Positions 6,716-15,726 of a stretch of DNA of 39,586 bases are shown here, one piece after another. The DNA lies in NCBI GenBank assembly GCA_004297065.1, contig SCUU01000007.1, positions 1 to 39,586 on the forward strand, given 5' to 3'. Source of the stretch: Gallionellaceae bacterium. GTDB lineage: Bacteria; Pseudomonadota; Gammaproteobacteria; Burkholderiales; Gallionellaceae. Every line of letters starts with the position of its first letter. Within the stretch, counting starts at the first letter, position 1. A program made the position numbers and the translations under genes. Below the pieces are notes generated by a model that did no database searches, was not told where the DNA came from, and saw nothing but the letters and a program-made list of their open reading frames with translations.

Positions 6716-6970
6716 TTTTTCATTGCCTGTGCGGATGAGATTTTGGAAGGTGCTTAAGTCGAACTCTTCGGGGTTGGCAGTGGTTTCTTCCAAGTAGCGC
6801 TTGAGCATTTTGTGGCTCAGTTCGTAGGTGAACTTAAAGCAGTGAGTGACCGAGTTGCGCAGTTGCTCGTATAAACCGGGGTCGGTTTTAGCCGCTGCCG
6901 AGGTGGCATAGTGCAAGCTCTTTTCGAGTTGGTTGATGGCGTTGCCTAGCGCGGAAAAGTCGAGGTTCAT
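6716..6970 (-). pseudogene. HEPN (HI0074-type nucleotidyltransferase-substrate-binding) fragment
   Basis: The N-terminal part of a HEPN protein of the HI0074 group, normally about 130-140 residues and encoded beside a MNT nucleotidyltransferase. MNLDFSALGNAINQLEKSL starts well, and the core CFKFTYELSHKMLKRYLEE and STFQNLIRTGNE follow. After GNE the expected C-terminal part with the catalytic R-x4-6-H motif is absent; the frame runs on into the antisense of the ATPase fragment. The MNT partner gene is missing too. The gene starts at ATG 6970 with AGGAGA upstream. It is a truncated, probably non-functional remnant created by the same deletion or joining event as the ATPase fragment. Confidence 0.72.
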
Positions 6971-7017
6971 GATCTCTCCTAACTATGCAGCCCTCACCCT
7001 AGCCCTCTGATGGAACT

Positions 7018-7068
7018 ACTAGCCAACCGACTAGCCCGTCAAACAACAACGGGCAAGTCGCTGGTTAT
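7018..7068 (+). repeat. REP-like palindrome
   Basis: TAGCCAACCGACTAGCCCG pairs with CGGGCAAGTCGCTGGTTA around an 11-nt loop. It belongs to the same family as the units at 1-84, 17075-17120 and 19935-19972, and lies between the HEPN fragment and the end of pepA. Confidence 0.7.
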
Positions 7069-7095
7069 CCCGGTGGGAGAGGGAATGTGAATGTA

Positions 7096-8580
7096 TTATT
7101 TATTGGCGCGGTTGATGAGGTACTGCGTGAGCAACGGCACGGGACGGCCTGTCGCGCCTTTGTCTTTGCCGGATTTCCATGCCGTACCGGCGATGTCCAG
7201 GTGCGCCCAGCGGTAGTCTTTGGTGAAGCGCGCGAGGAAACAGGCGGCCGTGATGGTGCCGCCCGCGCGTCCGCCGATGTTGGCCATGTCGGCGAAGTTG
7301 CTGTCCAGCAGCGGCTGGTAGTCTTCCCACAGCGGCATTTGCCAGACGCGGTCGTGCGTTTGTTCGCCGGCGGCGATCAGTTCCTGGGCGAGTTTGTCTT
7401 CGTTGCTGAACAGGCCGCTGGCGACATGGCCCAAGGCGATCACGCAGGCCCCGGTGAGGGTGGCGATGTCGATCACGGTGTCGGGGTTGAACTTGGACGA
7501 GTAAGTCAGCGCGTCGCACAGGATCAATCGGCCTTCGGCATCGGTGTTCAGAATTTCGATAGTCTGGCCGGACATGCTGGTGACGATGTCGCCGGGCTTG
7601 GTGGCTTTGCCGGAAGGCATGTTCTCGCAAGTGGGGATGACGCCGACCACGTTGAGCTTCAAGCCCATTTCGGCGATGGCCTGCATGGTGCCCAGCACAC
7701 TGGCCGCGCCGCACATGTCGTACTTCATTTCGTCCATGTCCGCGCCCGGTTTGAGCGAGATGCCGCCGGTGTCGAAGGTGATGCCTTTGCCGACCAGTAC
7801 TACAGGTTTCTGTTTTTTGTCCGCGCCGTTGTATTCCAGTGTGATGAGTTTGGCGGGCTGTTCGCTGCCGCGCGTGACGGAGAGGAAGGAGCCCATGCCC
7901 AGCTTTTGCATGTCTTTTTCTTCCAGCACGGTGGTCTTGATGTTTTTGTGCGCTTTGCCGAGTGCCAGTGCCTGGGCGGCGAGGTAGGTCGGGGTGCAGA
8001 TGTTGCCCGGCAGGTTGGCCAGTGTTTTGGTGAGCGCCATGCCGCGCGTCACGGCGGCGGTCTGTTCGAGTACGTTCTTCAGCGCGGCGGCGGGTTTGTC
8101 CAGCGTGGCGAAGGTGATGTGTTTCAGCGTGGCGGGCTCGGCGGGCTTGCTCTTCAGGCCGTCGGCGCGGAAAGCGTGTTCGGCGGCGCTGAGCGCGGCT
8201 TGCTTGAGCACCCACACCGCATCTTTGCCGACGCCTTCGTCGGTGATGTACAGCGCGGCGTCTTTGGCCGGGGTGGCGTTCAGCGCTTTGAAGGTGGCGT
8301 CGATGATGTCGAGGCTGGTCTTGTTGTTCAGTTCATCGGCCTTGCCCAGTCCGACCAGCAGCACGCGCTCGGCAGCAACGCCGGGAAGTTTATGCAGGAG
8401 CAGGGTGGAGGCGGTTTTGCCGCTCATGTCGCCTTGTGCGATGAGGTCGCTGAGCGCGTGCTTTGCCGCTTTGTCGATTGCTTGCGCGGCAGCGGATAAC
8501 TTGCCGCCTTCGAATACACCAACGACCACGCAACCGCTCTTCAGCTTCTCCGAACTGCCCTGTTTTATGCTAAATTCCAC
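7096..8580 (-). CDS. pepA: Leucyl aminopeptidase
   Basis: Cytosolic M17 leucine aminopeptidase of 494 residues, the usual length. The two-metal active-site segments are present: VLVGKGITFDTGGISLKPG (Lys, Asp), DMDEMKYDMCGAASVLG (Asp, Lys), and the family signature NTDAEGRLILCDALTY (Asp, Glu, Arg). The C-terminus carries AHLDIAGTAW and KGATGRPVPLL. It releases N-terminal residues from peptides; PepA in other bacteria also binds DNA as a recombination accessory and regulator. The start is GTG at 8580, with GGGGAG seven bases before, and the protein begins VEFSIKQGS. Only 35 bp separate it from the divergent lptF start, so their promoters must overlap or lie inside each other's coding ends. This pairing of pepA with lptFG is common in proteobacteria. 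Confidence 0.97.
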   Translation of the reverse strand: MEFSIKQGSSEKLKSGCVVVGVFEGGKLSAAAQAIDKAAKHALSDLIAQGDMSGKTASTLLLHKLPGVAAERVLLVGLGKADELNNKTSLDIIDATFKALNATPAKDAALYITDEGVGKDAVWVLKQAALSAAEHAFRADGLKSKPAEPATLKHITFATLDKPAAALKNVLEQTAAVTRGMALTKTLANLPGNICTPTYLAAQALALGKAHKNIKTTVLEEKDMQKLGMGSFLSVTRGSEQPAKLITLEYNGADKKQKPVVLVGKGITFDTGGISLKPGADMDEMKYDMCGAASVLGTMQAIAEMGLKLNVVGVIPTCENMPSGKATKPGDIVTSMSGQTIEILNTDAEGRLILCDALTYSSKFNPDTVIDIATLTGACVIALGHVASGLFSNEDKLAQELIAAGEQTHDRVWQMPLWEDYQPLLDSNFADMANIGGRAGGTITAACFLARFTKDYRWAHLDIAGTAWKSGKDKGATGRPVPLLTQYLINRANK

Positions 8581-8615
8581 GCGCTTCTCCCCAATAAATC
8601 TCAAAATTGACCTCG

Positions 8616-9758
8616 ATGCCGGATTATCCGCAATCCCCGCCGCAAAAGTCAAAATCATCGCGTACCCGCATAGGTGGCGGGATTTTCTATCGCGCATTGG
8701 TGCGCGAGTTTTCTGTTACCGGCGTGCTGGTTTTTTCCATCCTGCTGGGGATTATCGTCTTCACCCAGTTGATCCGCTTGCTGGGCGACTCGGTGAGCGG
8801 GCTATTGGCGGTAGAGGGCGTGGTGGCCCTGGTTGGGTTCAGTGCGCTGAATTACCTGCCGATACTGCTTTCGGTCAGTTTGTATCTTGCCGTGTTGTTG
8901 ACGTTGACGCGCAGCTATCGCGACAGCGAGATGGTGGTCTGGTTTTCTTCGGGCATAGGCTTGACGCGCTGGATACGGCCGGTGCTGGGGTTCGCGGCTC
9001 CCGTGGTGTGCGTGATTGCGCTGTTGAGTTTTTTGCTGGCACCCTGGGCCAAACAGAAGGCGGATGAATTCAAGAGCAGGCTGGACACTCGCGACGATGT
9101 GTCCCTGGCGACCCCGGGCGCGTTCCGCGAATCGAAGCAGGCCGACCGGGTGTTCTTTCTGGAGAATGTCGATGCCAGGAACAATCGCGTGGGCAATATT
9201 TTTGTCCAGTCGGTGCAAAACAGCAAAGAGGGCACGATGGTTGCCAAAGAAGGGCTGCAAGAAACCGCGCCCAATGGCGACCGTTTCTTGGTGTTGCTGA
9301 ACGGGACGCGCTATGAAGGCGTGCCCGGGCGGCATGATTTCAGGATTGTCGAATTCGAGCGTTATGCGATGCGCATCGAAGTTGCGGAAATCAAAGAGGC
9401 GGAGCCCAGCCTGAAAGGTTATCCGACGCTGTACCTGTTACAGAACCCGACAAGCTGGAACATGATGGAGCTGGAATGGCGCATCGGATTGCCGCTGGGC
9501 GCATTGATATTGGCACTGCTGGCCATCCCGCTCAGTTTCGTTAATCCCCGTGCCGGGCGTTCGCTCAATCTGATAATCGCGGTGGTGATCTACATGACCT
9601 ACAACAACCTGCTGGGGGTGGTGACTACCTGGGTCGGACAGGGCCGGATCGGGCCGGCCCTCGGCCTGTGGGGCGTGCATGGTGCGATGTTGGTTTTGTT
9701 GGTGGCGCTGTTCTACAAGCGCCTGTCCGTATTTTCGTGGAAGCGGTTAATGCGATGA
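8616..9758 (+). CDS. lptF: LPS export ABC transporter permease LptF
   Basis: Inner-membrane permease (380 residues) of the LptB2FG complex, which extracts lipopolysaccharide from the inner membrane and passes it along the LptC-A-D bridge. There are three N-terminal TM segments, a periplasmic beta-jellyroll domain (about residues 135-275, with VFFLENVDARNNRVGNIFVQ) and three C-terminal TM segments. The cytoplasmic coupling stretch SYRDSEMVVWFSSGIGL is typical. The N-terminus has a short extra polar tail (about 25 residues) ahead of FYRALVREFSV when the ATG at 8616 is used; an internal start cannot be excluded. It overlaps lptG by 4 bp (ATGA). Confidence 0.95.
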   Translation: MPDYPQSPPQKSKSSRTRIGGGIFYRALVREFSVTGVLVFSILLGIIVFTQLIRLLGDSVSGLLAVEGVVALVGFSALNYLPILLSVSLYLAVLLTLTRSYRDSEMVVWFSSGIGLTRWIRPVLGFAAPVVCVIALLSFLLAPWAKQKADEFKSRLDTRDDVSLATPGAFRESKQADRVFFLENVDARNNRVGNIFVQSVQNSKEGTMVAKEGLQETAPNGDRFLVLLNGTRYEGVPGRHDFRIVEFERYAMRIEVAEIKEAEPSLKGYPTLYLLQNPTSWNMMELEWRIGLPLGALILALLAIPLSFVNPRAGRSLNLIIAVVIYMTYNNLLGVVTTWVGQGRIGPALGLWGVHGAMLVLLVALFYKRLSVFSWKRLMR

Positions 9759-10831
9759 GATTGCTTACGCGGTATCTGGCCAAGGAAATCTATTCCAGTG
9801 TGGCGCTGGTCTTCGCAGCATTGATTATGCTGTTCTCCTTCATGGATCTGATCCAAGAGCTGGGCGAGATGGGGGCCGCCAATTATCACATCGGCTATGT
9901 GTTGCTGTATGTGGCGCTGATTATTCCCGGACATATCTACGAACTGTTCCCGTTGGCGGCGCTCATCGGTACGATTTTTGCCATCGTGCAAATGGCGAGC
10001 AATTCCGAATTGATGGTCTATAGGAGCTCCGGCGTCTCCCTTAAACAGATGATTTTTGCCGTAGTGGAAATCGGCTTGCCCCTGGTGGTCTTGTGTTTCG
10101 TATTCGGCGAATTCATTGCGCCGCCGAGCGATCGTTTGGCGCAAGAATTGAACCTGAAAGCGAGGGATGCCCAGATGGCCCTGAAAGAATTTCGTTCGGG
10201 GGTCTGGGCCAAGGATGAGCATAGTTTTGTCAATATCAGAAACGTGTTGCCGGATACGTCGCTGCTGAACATCAGCATCTATGAATTCGACGAAGCCTAT
10301 CACCTGCGCGTGATTACTTCCGCGCAGCGCGCGGAATATATAAAGGGCGATCAATGGATGCTGGAAGGTGTCTTGCAAACTCGTTTCAACGCGCAAGGCT
10401 CGGCCGTCAATAACCAGGCCAGGATGGAGTGGCACTCGACACTTAATCCGCGTCTGCTGGATGTGCTGCTGTTATTGCCCGAGAAAATGTCGTCATGGGA
10501 TCTGTATCAATACACCAAACATTTGAGCGATAACCATCAAAAAACCGCGCGCTATGAAATCGCGATGTGGAACAAATTGGCCTATCCCGCCGCAGTGTTG
10601 ATCATGATGCTATTGGCTTTGCCCTTTGCCGCCCACCACCGGCGTGAAGGCGGGGTAAGCGGCAAAATATTCATCGGTATCGTACTCGGCTTGAGTTTTC
10701 ATTTCGGGGGAAAACTGTTTTCCAGTTTGGGCGCGCTGAACGATTGGCAACCGGTGCTGAGCGCAACGGCAATCAGTTGGATGTACCTTTCCGTGGCCTT
10801 GTTGATGATGTGGCAGACGGAGCGGCGCTGA
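9755..10831 (+). CDS. lptG: LPS export ABC transporter permease LptG
   Basis: Second permease of LptB2FG, 358 residues, same fold as LptF with three + three TM helices and a central periplasmic domain. It begins MRLLTRYLAKEIYSSVALVF. The conserved SNSELMVYRSSGVSLKQM coupling segment and the C-terminal PFAAHHRREGGVSGKIFIGI are as expected. Translation is coupled to lptF by the ATGA overlap. It is convergent with the DUF3106 gene, stop codons 5 bp apart, and no strong terminator stem separates them. Confidence 0.96.
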   Translation: MRLLTRYLAKEIYSSVALVFAALIMLFSFMDLIQELGEMGAANYHIGYVLLYVALIIPGHIYELFPLAALIGTIFAIVQMASNSELMVYRSSGVSLKQMIFAVVEIGLPLVVLCFVFGEFIAPPSDRLAQELNLKARDAQMALKEFRSGVWAKDEHSFVNIRNVLPDTSLLNISIYEFDEAYHLRVITSAQRAEYIKGDQWMLEGVLQTRFNAQGSAVNNQARMEWHSTLNPRLLDVLLLLPEKMSSWDLYQYTKHLSDNHQKTARYEIAMWNKLAYPAAVLIMMLLALPFAAHHRREGGVSGKIFIGIVLGLSFHFGGKLFSSLGALNDWQPVLSATAISWMYLSVALLMMWQTERR

Positions 10832-10836
10832 GCGGA

Positions 10837-11247
10837 TTAAGGTGCGGGAGATGCGGGCTGCACGGCACTGGCGGCAGCGTGATGCTTTTTTGCATCCCGC
10901 TCGCGCAAGGTTTGTTTTGCCGCCTCGCGTTTTTCCGGCGGCAATCGGTTAAAGGACTTGTATCTTTCCCTTGCCTGTTGGCGTTGTGCCGGGGTCAGCT
11001 TGCTCCATCTCAGCAGCCGTTTATGTACGCGCTGCTGTTGTGGCGGAGTGAGCTTGGGGTAATGCTTGGCGATGCCGATAAAGTTTTTTTGCTGCTTTTC
11101 CGGCAATGAATTCCATTCGCCGGAAAGCGGGGCGAGTGCCTGTTGTTGTTGGGGGGTGAGTTCGGTCCATGCCAGCGCTGTAGCCAGCGCGGGAGCGCAG
11201 ATCAAAAAAGCTGCAAACAGAAGCGTTGTCGGGTAAGTCAGGCGCAT
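10837..11247 (-). CDS. DUF3106 periplasmic protein
   Basis: A 136-residue secreted protein with a signal peptide (MRLTYPTTLLFAAFLICAPA, cleavage near ALA) and a compact region of repeated Leu-Pro/Gln-rich units: WTELTPQQQQALAPLSGEW, KQQKNFIGIAKHYPKLTPPQ, SKLTPAQRQQARERYKSF, LPPEKREAAKQTL. These match DUF3106 and resemble CpxP/Spy-like LTxxQ helices, so a periplasmic chaperone-like or stress-sensing role is possible (inference). It is the third gene of the sigma / DUF3619 / DUF3106 operon, starting 10 bp after DUF3619. The C-terminus is Ala/Pro-rich. Confidence 0.85.
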   Translation of the reverse strand: MRLTYPTTLLFAAFLICAPALATALAWTELTPQQQQALAPLSGEWNSLPEKQQKNFIGIAKHYPKLTPPQQQRVHKRLLRWSKLTPAQRQQARERYKSFNRLPPEKREAAKQTLRERDAKKHHAAASAVQPASPAP

Positions 11248-11257
11248 GGGGGTAGGG

Positions 11258-11608
11258 TTACTCGACGTACGCATCAACGGGCAGGTCGCCAGCCAGGATT
11301 GCAATGTCGATTTCGCTATGGTCGTGTTCATTGCTGCGGTGCCAGTAGTCGGCACCGCTGAACAGGCAAGCCGCGAATAACAGGGCAAGCGTCCAATACA
11401 GGGTTTTGTGGCCGTTCGATGAACGGCCGATCCATAAGCCATGGTGATTGAGCCATGCCAATACGGGGGCGTGTTGCTGCGCGCGGTAGCCTTCCAGCGC
11501 ATGGGTGCGCGCGGCACGAAGATTCTTGATCGTGGCTTCATCCATCTGCGTAACAGAATGGTTCAGGAGTCGTTTGACCGAATCCGTAGTTAAATTTTTG
11601 TGGTTCAT
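11258..11608 (-). CDS. DUF3619 membrane protein, possible anti-sigma factor
   Basis: A 116-residue protein with a soluble N-terminal half, one TM helix (TLYWTLALLFAACLFSGADY, about residues 67-86) and a short periplasmic tail ending LPVDAYVE. It belongs to the DUF3619 family, found in betaproteobacteria between an ECF sigma gene and a DUF3106 gene. Topology and linkage fit an anti-sigma factor, though the family has no proven role known to me. The gene overlaps the sigma stop codon by 4 bp (ATGA), so it is translationally coupled, as sigma/anti-sigma pairs often are. Confidence 0.82.
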   Translation of the reverse strand: MNHKNLTTDSVKRLLNHSVTQMDEATIKNLRAARTHALEGYRAQQHAPVLAWLNHHGLWIGRSSNGHKTLYWTLALLFAACLFSGADYWHRSNEHDHSEIDIAILAGDLPVDAYVE

Positions 11609-12174
11609 TTCAGGCTAACTCCTTTTTCTTTCAGCTTTGCTGCCAGTGCATGCGTTGCGCGCGAGCAATGTGTCTTTACGCTTCCCTCTGTGCACCCCAT
11701 CGCGGCGGCAGTTGCGGCGGTGTCCAAGTCCTCCCAATAACGCAACAGGAATGCTTCACGTTGACGCGCGGGTAGTTCGGTCAGAGCTTCTTCAATCAGG
11801 GCAATGAGTTGCGACTGTTCGAGCGAGGTATCCGGCTCTTTGGGCTGGGAGCTGTTGTTTTTATCTTGCAGGGTATCCAGCGGGTCGAAATCCCCGACGT
11901 CGTGCTGGGGATGCAACGAGGAAAACAGTGTTGTCCAGAACGAACGCACCTTCTGTCTGCGGTAATAGTCGCGGATGGTGTTTTGCAGGATGCGCTGGAA
12001 TAGCATGGGGAATTCTTCCACAGGCTTGTCGCCGTACCTTTCGGCGAGTTTTAGCATGGAGTCCTGCACGACATCCAGTGCGGCGTGCTCGTCGCGAACG
12101 GCAAACAGCGCCTGTTTGTAGGCGCGTCGCTCGACTTCGACGAGAAACTGGGAAAGCTCGTAGTGACTACTCAG
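11605..12174 (-). CDS. ECF-type RNA polymerase sigma factor
   Basis: A sigma-70 family ECF regulator of about 189 residues. Region 2 is present: AALDVVQDSMLKLAERYGD and FPMLFQRILQNTIRDYYRRQ. Region 4 is present: LTELPARQREAFLLRYWEDL and AAAMGCTEGSVKTHCSRATH. The usual ATG/GTG starts (for example GTG 12069) would delete helix 1 of region 2. In-frame sequence with no stop continues upstream as SSHYELSQFLVEVERRAYKQ, and AAAGGAG sits 8 bp before CTG at 12174. I therefore place the start at that CTG, an uncommon start codon. It heads the sigma / DUF3619 / DUF3106 operon. The genes it controls are unknown. Confidence 0.88.
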   Translation of the reverse strand: MSSHYELSQFLVEVERRAYKQALFAVRDEHAALDVVQDSMLKLAERYGDKPVEEFPMLFQRILQNTIRDYYRRQKVRSFWTTLFSSLHPQHDVGDFDPLDTLQDKNNSSQPKEPDTSLEQSQLIALIEEALTELPARQREAFLLRYWEDLDTAATAAAMGCTEGSVKTHCSRATHALAAKLKEKGVSLK

Positions 12175-12261
12175 ATCGAAAGCTCCTTTGAGGTGGCGCG
12201 GAATACTAACAAATTCCTGGCGTTATTCGAGTTATTTTAGAAATCCGGACTTGCGCAGGGG

Positions 12262-12289
12262 TTGACCAAAAGGTCGTCAGCCTTTATCT
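12262..12289 (+). promoter_or_regulatory. Possible ilvB promoter
   Basis: TTGACC (12262-12267), 16-bp spacer, TTATCT (12284-12289), about 40 bp before the ilvB ATG. No branched-chain-residue leader peptide or attenuator stem could be seen between it and the gene. Confidence 0.35.
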
Positions 12290-12328
12290 TGCGCGGTTCT
12301 TTAATCGTTGCCAGCTAGGGTTGTTGCC

Positions 12329-14035
12329 ATGGAACTGACAGGCGCAGAAATAGTCATCAGGTGTTTGCAGGAAGAGGGGGTCGAATACGTGTTCGGCTAT
12401 CCCGGCGGTGCGGTGTTGTTTATTTATGATGCGCTGTTCAACCAGGAACAGGTCAAGCATGTGCTGGTGCGGCACGAGCAGGCTGCCGTGCATGCCGCAG
12501 ACGGCTATTCACGCTCTACCCAGAAGGTGGGCGTCGCCTTGGTGACCTCCGGCCCCGGCGTGACCAACGCTGTCACCGGCATTGCCACTGCCTATATGGA
12601 CTCCATCCCCATGGTGGTCATCAGCGGTCAGGTACCTACCAGTTATATCGGCGAAGACGCTTTCCAGGAAGTGGATGCGGTCGGCATCACGCGCCCCTGC
12701 GTGAAGCATAATTTCCTAGTGAAAGATACCAAGGATATCGCCTGCACGCTGAAAAAAGCGTTTTACCTGGCCAAGAGCGGGCGTCCCGGCCCGGTGCTGG
12801 TGGACATCCCCAAGGATGTGTCGAACCAGAAGGCGGAATTCAGCTATCCGTCCTCGGTAAATATCCGCTCCTATAACCCGGAAAAACACGGCGACGTCGG
12901 CGCGATCAAACGTGCCGCGCAGCTGTTGATCGAAGCCAAACGCCCGATGATCTATGCGGGCGGCGGCGTGGTGCTGGCCGACGCATCCAGGCAATTAACC
13001 GATCTGGTGCGCTTGCTGGGTGCCCCATGCACCAACACGCTGATGGGCTTGGGCGGTTACCCTGCGACCGACAAGCAGTTTGTCGGCATGCCCGGTATGC
13101 ACGGCACCTACGAAGCCAATATGGGCATGCAGAACTGCGACGTGCTGCTGGCGGTGGGCGCGCGTTTCGATGACCGCGTGATCGGCAATGTGGCGCATTT
13201 CGGTTCGGTGCCGCGCAAGATTATCCATATCGACATCGACCCTGCCTCCATCTCCAAGCGCGTGGATGTGGACGTGCCTATCGTGGGCGACGTGGCGAAT
13301 GTATTGGGCGACCTGCTGGCGGTGTTGCATAGCAGCAAACAGAAGCCGGATGCGACTGCATTGGACGCTTGGTGGAAACAGATAGCCGAATGGCGCAGCC
13401 GCAATTCGCTGAAATACAAATATTCCGACGAGGTCATCAAGCCGCAGTATGTGATCGAGAAGTTGTACGAGATTACGCGCGGCGAAGCCTTCGTGACTTC
13501 GGACGTGGGGCAGCACCAGATGTGGGCCGCGCAGTACTACAAATTCGACCAGCCGCGCCGCTGGGTCAACTCCGGCGGCCTGGGCACCATGGGCTTCGGT
13601 CTGCCTGCCGCGATGGGCGTGCAACTGGCACATCCCGGCGCGAACGTGGCCTGCGTGACCGGCGAGGGCAGTATCCAGATGAACATTCAGGAACTGTCCA
13701 CCTGCAAGCAGTTCCACCTTCCGATCAAGATCATCGCGCTGAACAACCGTTATCTGGGCATGGTGCGCCAGTGGCAGCAGTTCTTTCACGGCAACCGTTA
13801 TTCCGAGTCGTACATGGATGCGCTGCCGGATTTTGTGAAGCTGGCCGAAGCCTACGGTCACGTCGGCATCCTGGTGGAAAAGCCCTCCGACGTGGAAGGC
13901 GCGTTGCGCGAAGCGTTTGCGCGCAAGGACAAGTTGGTGTTCCTCGATTTCCGCACCGACCCGACCGAGAACGTGTTCCCCATGGTGCCCGGCGGCAAGG
14001 GCTTATCCGAGATTATTTTGGCGGAGGATCTGTAA
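12329..14035 (+). CDS. ilvB: Acetolactate synthase large subunit
   Basis: Catalytic subunit (568 residues) of acetohydroxyacid synthase, the first common step of valine, leucine and isoleucine synthesis: condensation of pyruvate with pyruvate or 2-oxobutyrate using thiamine diphosphate, FAD and Mg2+. The N-terminal PYR domain has the catalytic Glu in LVRHEQAAVHAADGY. The FAD region contains LMGLGGYPATDKQFVGMPGM. The ThDP/Mg site reads TGEGSIQMNIQELSTCKQFH then NNRYLGMVRQWQ. ATG 12329 follows AGGG by 8 bp. Its stop codon overlaps the ilvH start (TAATG), so the two subunits are coupled. It is followed by ilvH and ilvC. Confidence 0.97.
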   Translation: MELTGAEIVIRCLQEEGVEYVFGYPGGAVLFIYDALFNQEQVKHVLVRHEQAAVHAADGYSRSTQKVGVALVTSGPGVTNAVTGIATAYMDSIPMVVISGQVPTSYIGEDAFQEVDAVGITRPCVKHNFLVKDTKDIACTLKKAFYLAKSGRPGPVLVDIPKDVSNQKAEFSYPSSVNIRSYNPEKHGDVGAIKRAAQLLIEAKRPMIYAGGGVVLADASRQLTDLVRLLGAPCTNTLMGLGGYPATDKQFVGMPGMHGTYEANMGMQNCDVLLAVGARFDDRVIGNVAHFGSVPRKIIHIDIDPASISKRVDVDVPIVGDVANVLGDLLAVLHSSKQKPDATALDAWWKQIAEWRSRNSLKYKYSDEVIKPQYVIEKLYEITRGEAFVTSDVGQHQMWAAQYYKFDQPRRWVNSGGLGTMGFGLPAAMGVQLAHPGANVACVTGEGSIQMNIQELSTCKQFHLPIKIIALNNRYLGMVRQWQQFFHGNRYSESYMDALPDFVKLAEAYGHVGILVEKPSDVEGALREAFARKDKLVFLDFRTDPTENVFPMVPGGKGLSEIILAEDL

Positions 14036-14526
14036 TGCGGCACATCATCTCTCTGCTGATGGAAAACGAAGCGGGCGCGTTGTCGCGCGTGGCCGGGCTG
14101 TTTTCGGCGCGAGGTTACAACATCGAATCGCTGACGGTCGCGCCGACCGAGGACGAGACGCTGTCGCGCATGACCATCGTGACGCGCGGTTCCGATGCTG
14201 TCATCGAGCAGATCAAGAAGCAGCTGAACAAGCTTATCGAGGTCGTGGCGGTCATCGACCTGACCGACGGCGACCACCTGGAGCGCGAGCTGATGCTGGT
14301 CAAGCTGCGCGCGCAAGGCGAGGTACGCGAAGAATTGAAGCGCATGGCGGACATCTTCCGTGGCCGCATCATCGACGTTTCCGACAAGACCTACACCATC
14401 GAACTGACCGGTACCGGTAGCAAGCTGGATAGTTTTTTACACGCGATCGACCGCGGTCTGATTCTGGAAACGGTGCGTACCGGCGCGTCGGGAATCGGGC
14501 GCGGCGACCGCATATTAAAACTTTAA
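14035..14526 (+). CDS. ilvH: Acetolactate synthase small (regulatory) subunit
   Basis: Regulatory subunit of 163 residues that activates the large subunit and gives valine feedback inhibition. The N-terminal ACT domain reads MRHIISLLMENEAGALSRVA, GLFSARGYNIESLTVAPTED, with the Gly and Asn positions that bind valine. The C-terminal ACT-like half holds ELMLVKLRAQGEVREELKRM and ends GIGRGDRILKL. GGAGGATCT precedes ATG, which shares one base with the ilvB stop. A 113-bp gap with a 25-bp-arm inverted repeat separates it from ilvC. Confidence 0.97.
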   Translation: MRHIISLLMENEAGALSRVAGLFSARGYNIESLTVAPTEDETLSRMTIVTRGSDAVIEQIKKQLNKLIEVVAVIDLTDGDHLERELMLVKLRAQGEVREELKRMADIFRGRIIDVSDKTYTIELTGTGSKLDSFLHAIDRGLILETVRTGASGIGRGDRILKL

Positions 14527-14529
14527 AGC

Positions 14530-14609
14530 AGTCGTTAGACGTTAGTCGCTAGTTTGTAGTTAACCCCGCGCAGCGGACAACGCCAACTAACGACTAACGA
14601 CTAGCGACT
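14530..14609. repeat. GTCGYTAG inverted repeat between ilvH and ilvC
   Basis: A 25-nt left arm (14530-14554) and right arm (14585-14609) are inverted copies matching at 22 of 25 positions. Each is built from repeats of the octamer GTCGTTAG / GTCGCTAG. The stem could attenuate read-through from ilvBH to ilvC or protect the ilvH mRNA 3' end. Related octamers recur after ilvC. Confidence 0.65.
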
Positions 14610-14612
14610 TAA

Positions 14613-15656
<1,044 letters not shown>

Positions 15657-15673
15657 ACCGCAGTCGCTAGACC

Positions 15674-15726
15674 CTAGTCGCCAGTCGTTAGAAAAGGCCA
15701 GTTCCTTTTCTTCATCTGGCGACTAG
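15674..15726. repeat. Hairpin after ilvC with CTAG ends
   Basis: Outer stem CTAGTCGCCAG / CTGGCGACTAG (15674-15684, 15716-15726) and inner stem GAAAAGG / CCTTTTC (15691-15710), 18 bp after the ilvC stop. It may terminate ilvC transcription. Its right-hand CTAG is the boundary of the adjoining MITE-like element, so it may have been the target. Confidence 0.6.

Noticed and set aside
7087-8499. A 470-codon open frame on the plus strand opposite pepA
   Set aside because: Its composition (Gly/Val/Phe/Gln-rich, no domain) is that of an antisense shadow of a GC-rich gene; pepA has all catalytic motifs.
12240-12328. Attenuator or leader peptide for ilvB
   Set aside because: No run of Leu/Val/Ile codons with alternative stems could be found.
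12995-13861. A 288-codon minus-strand frame within ilvB
   Set aside because: Shadow of ilvB; no domain likeness.
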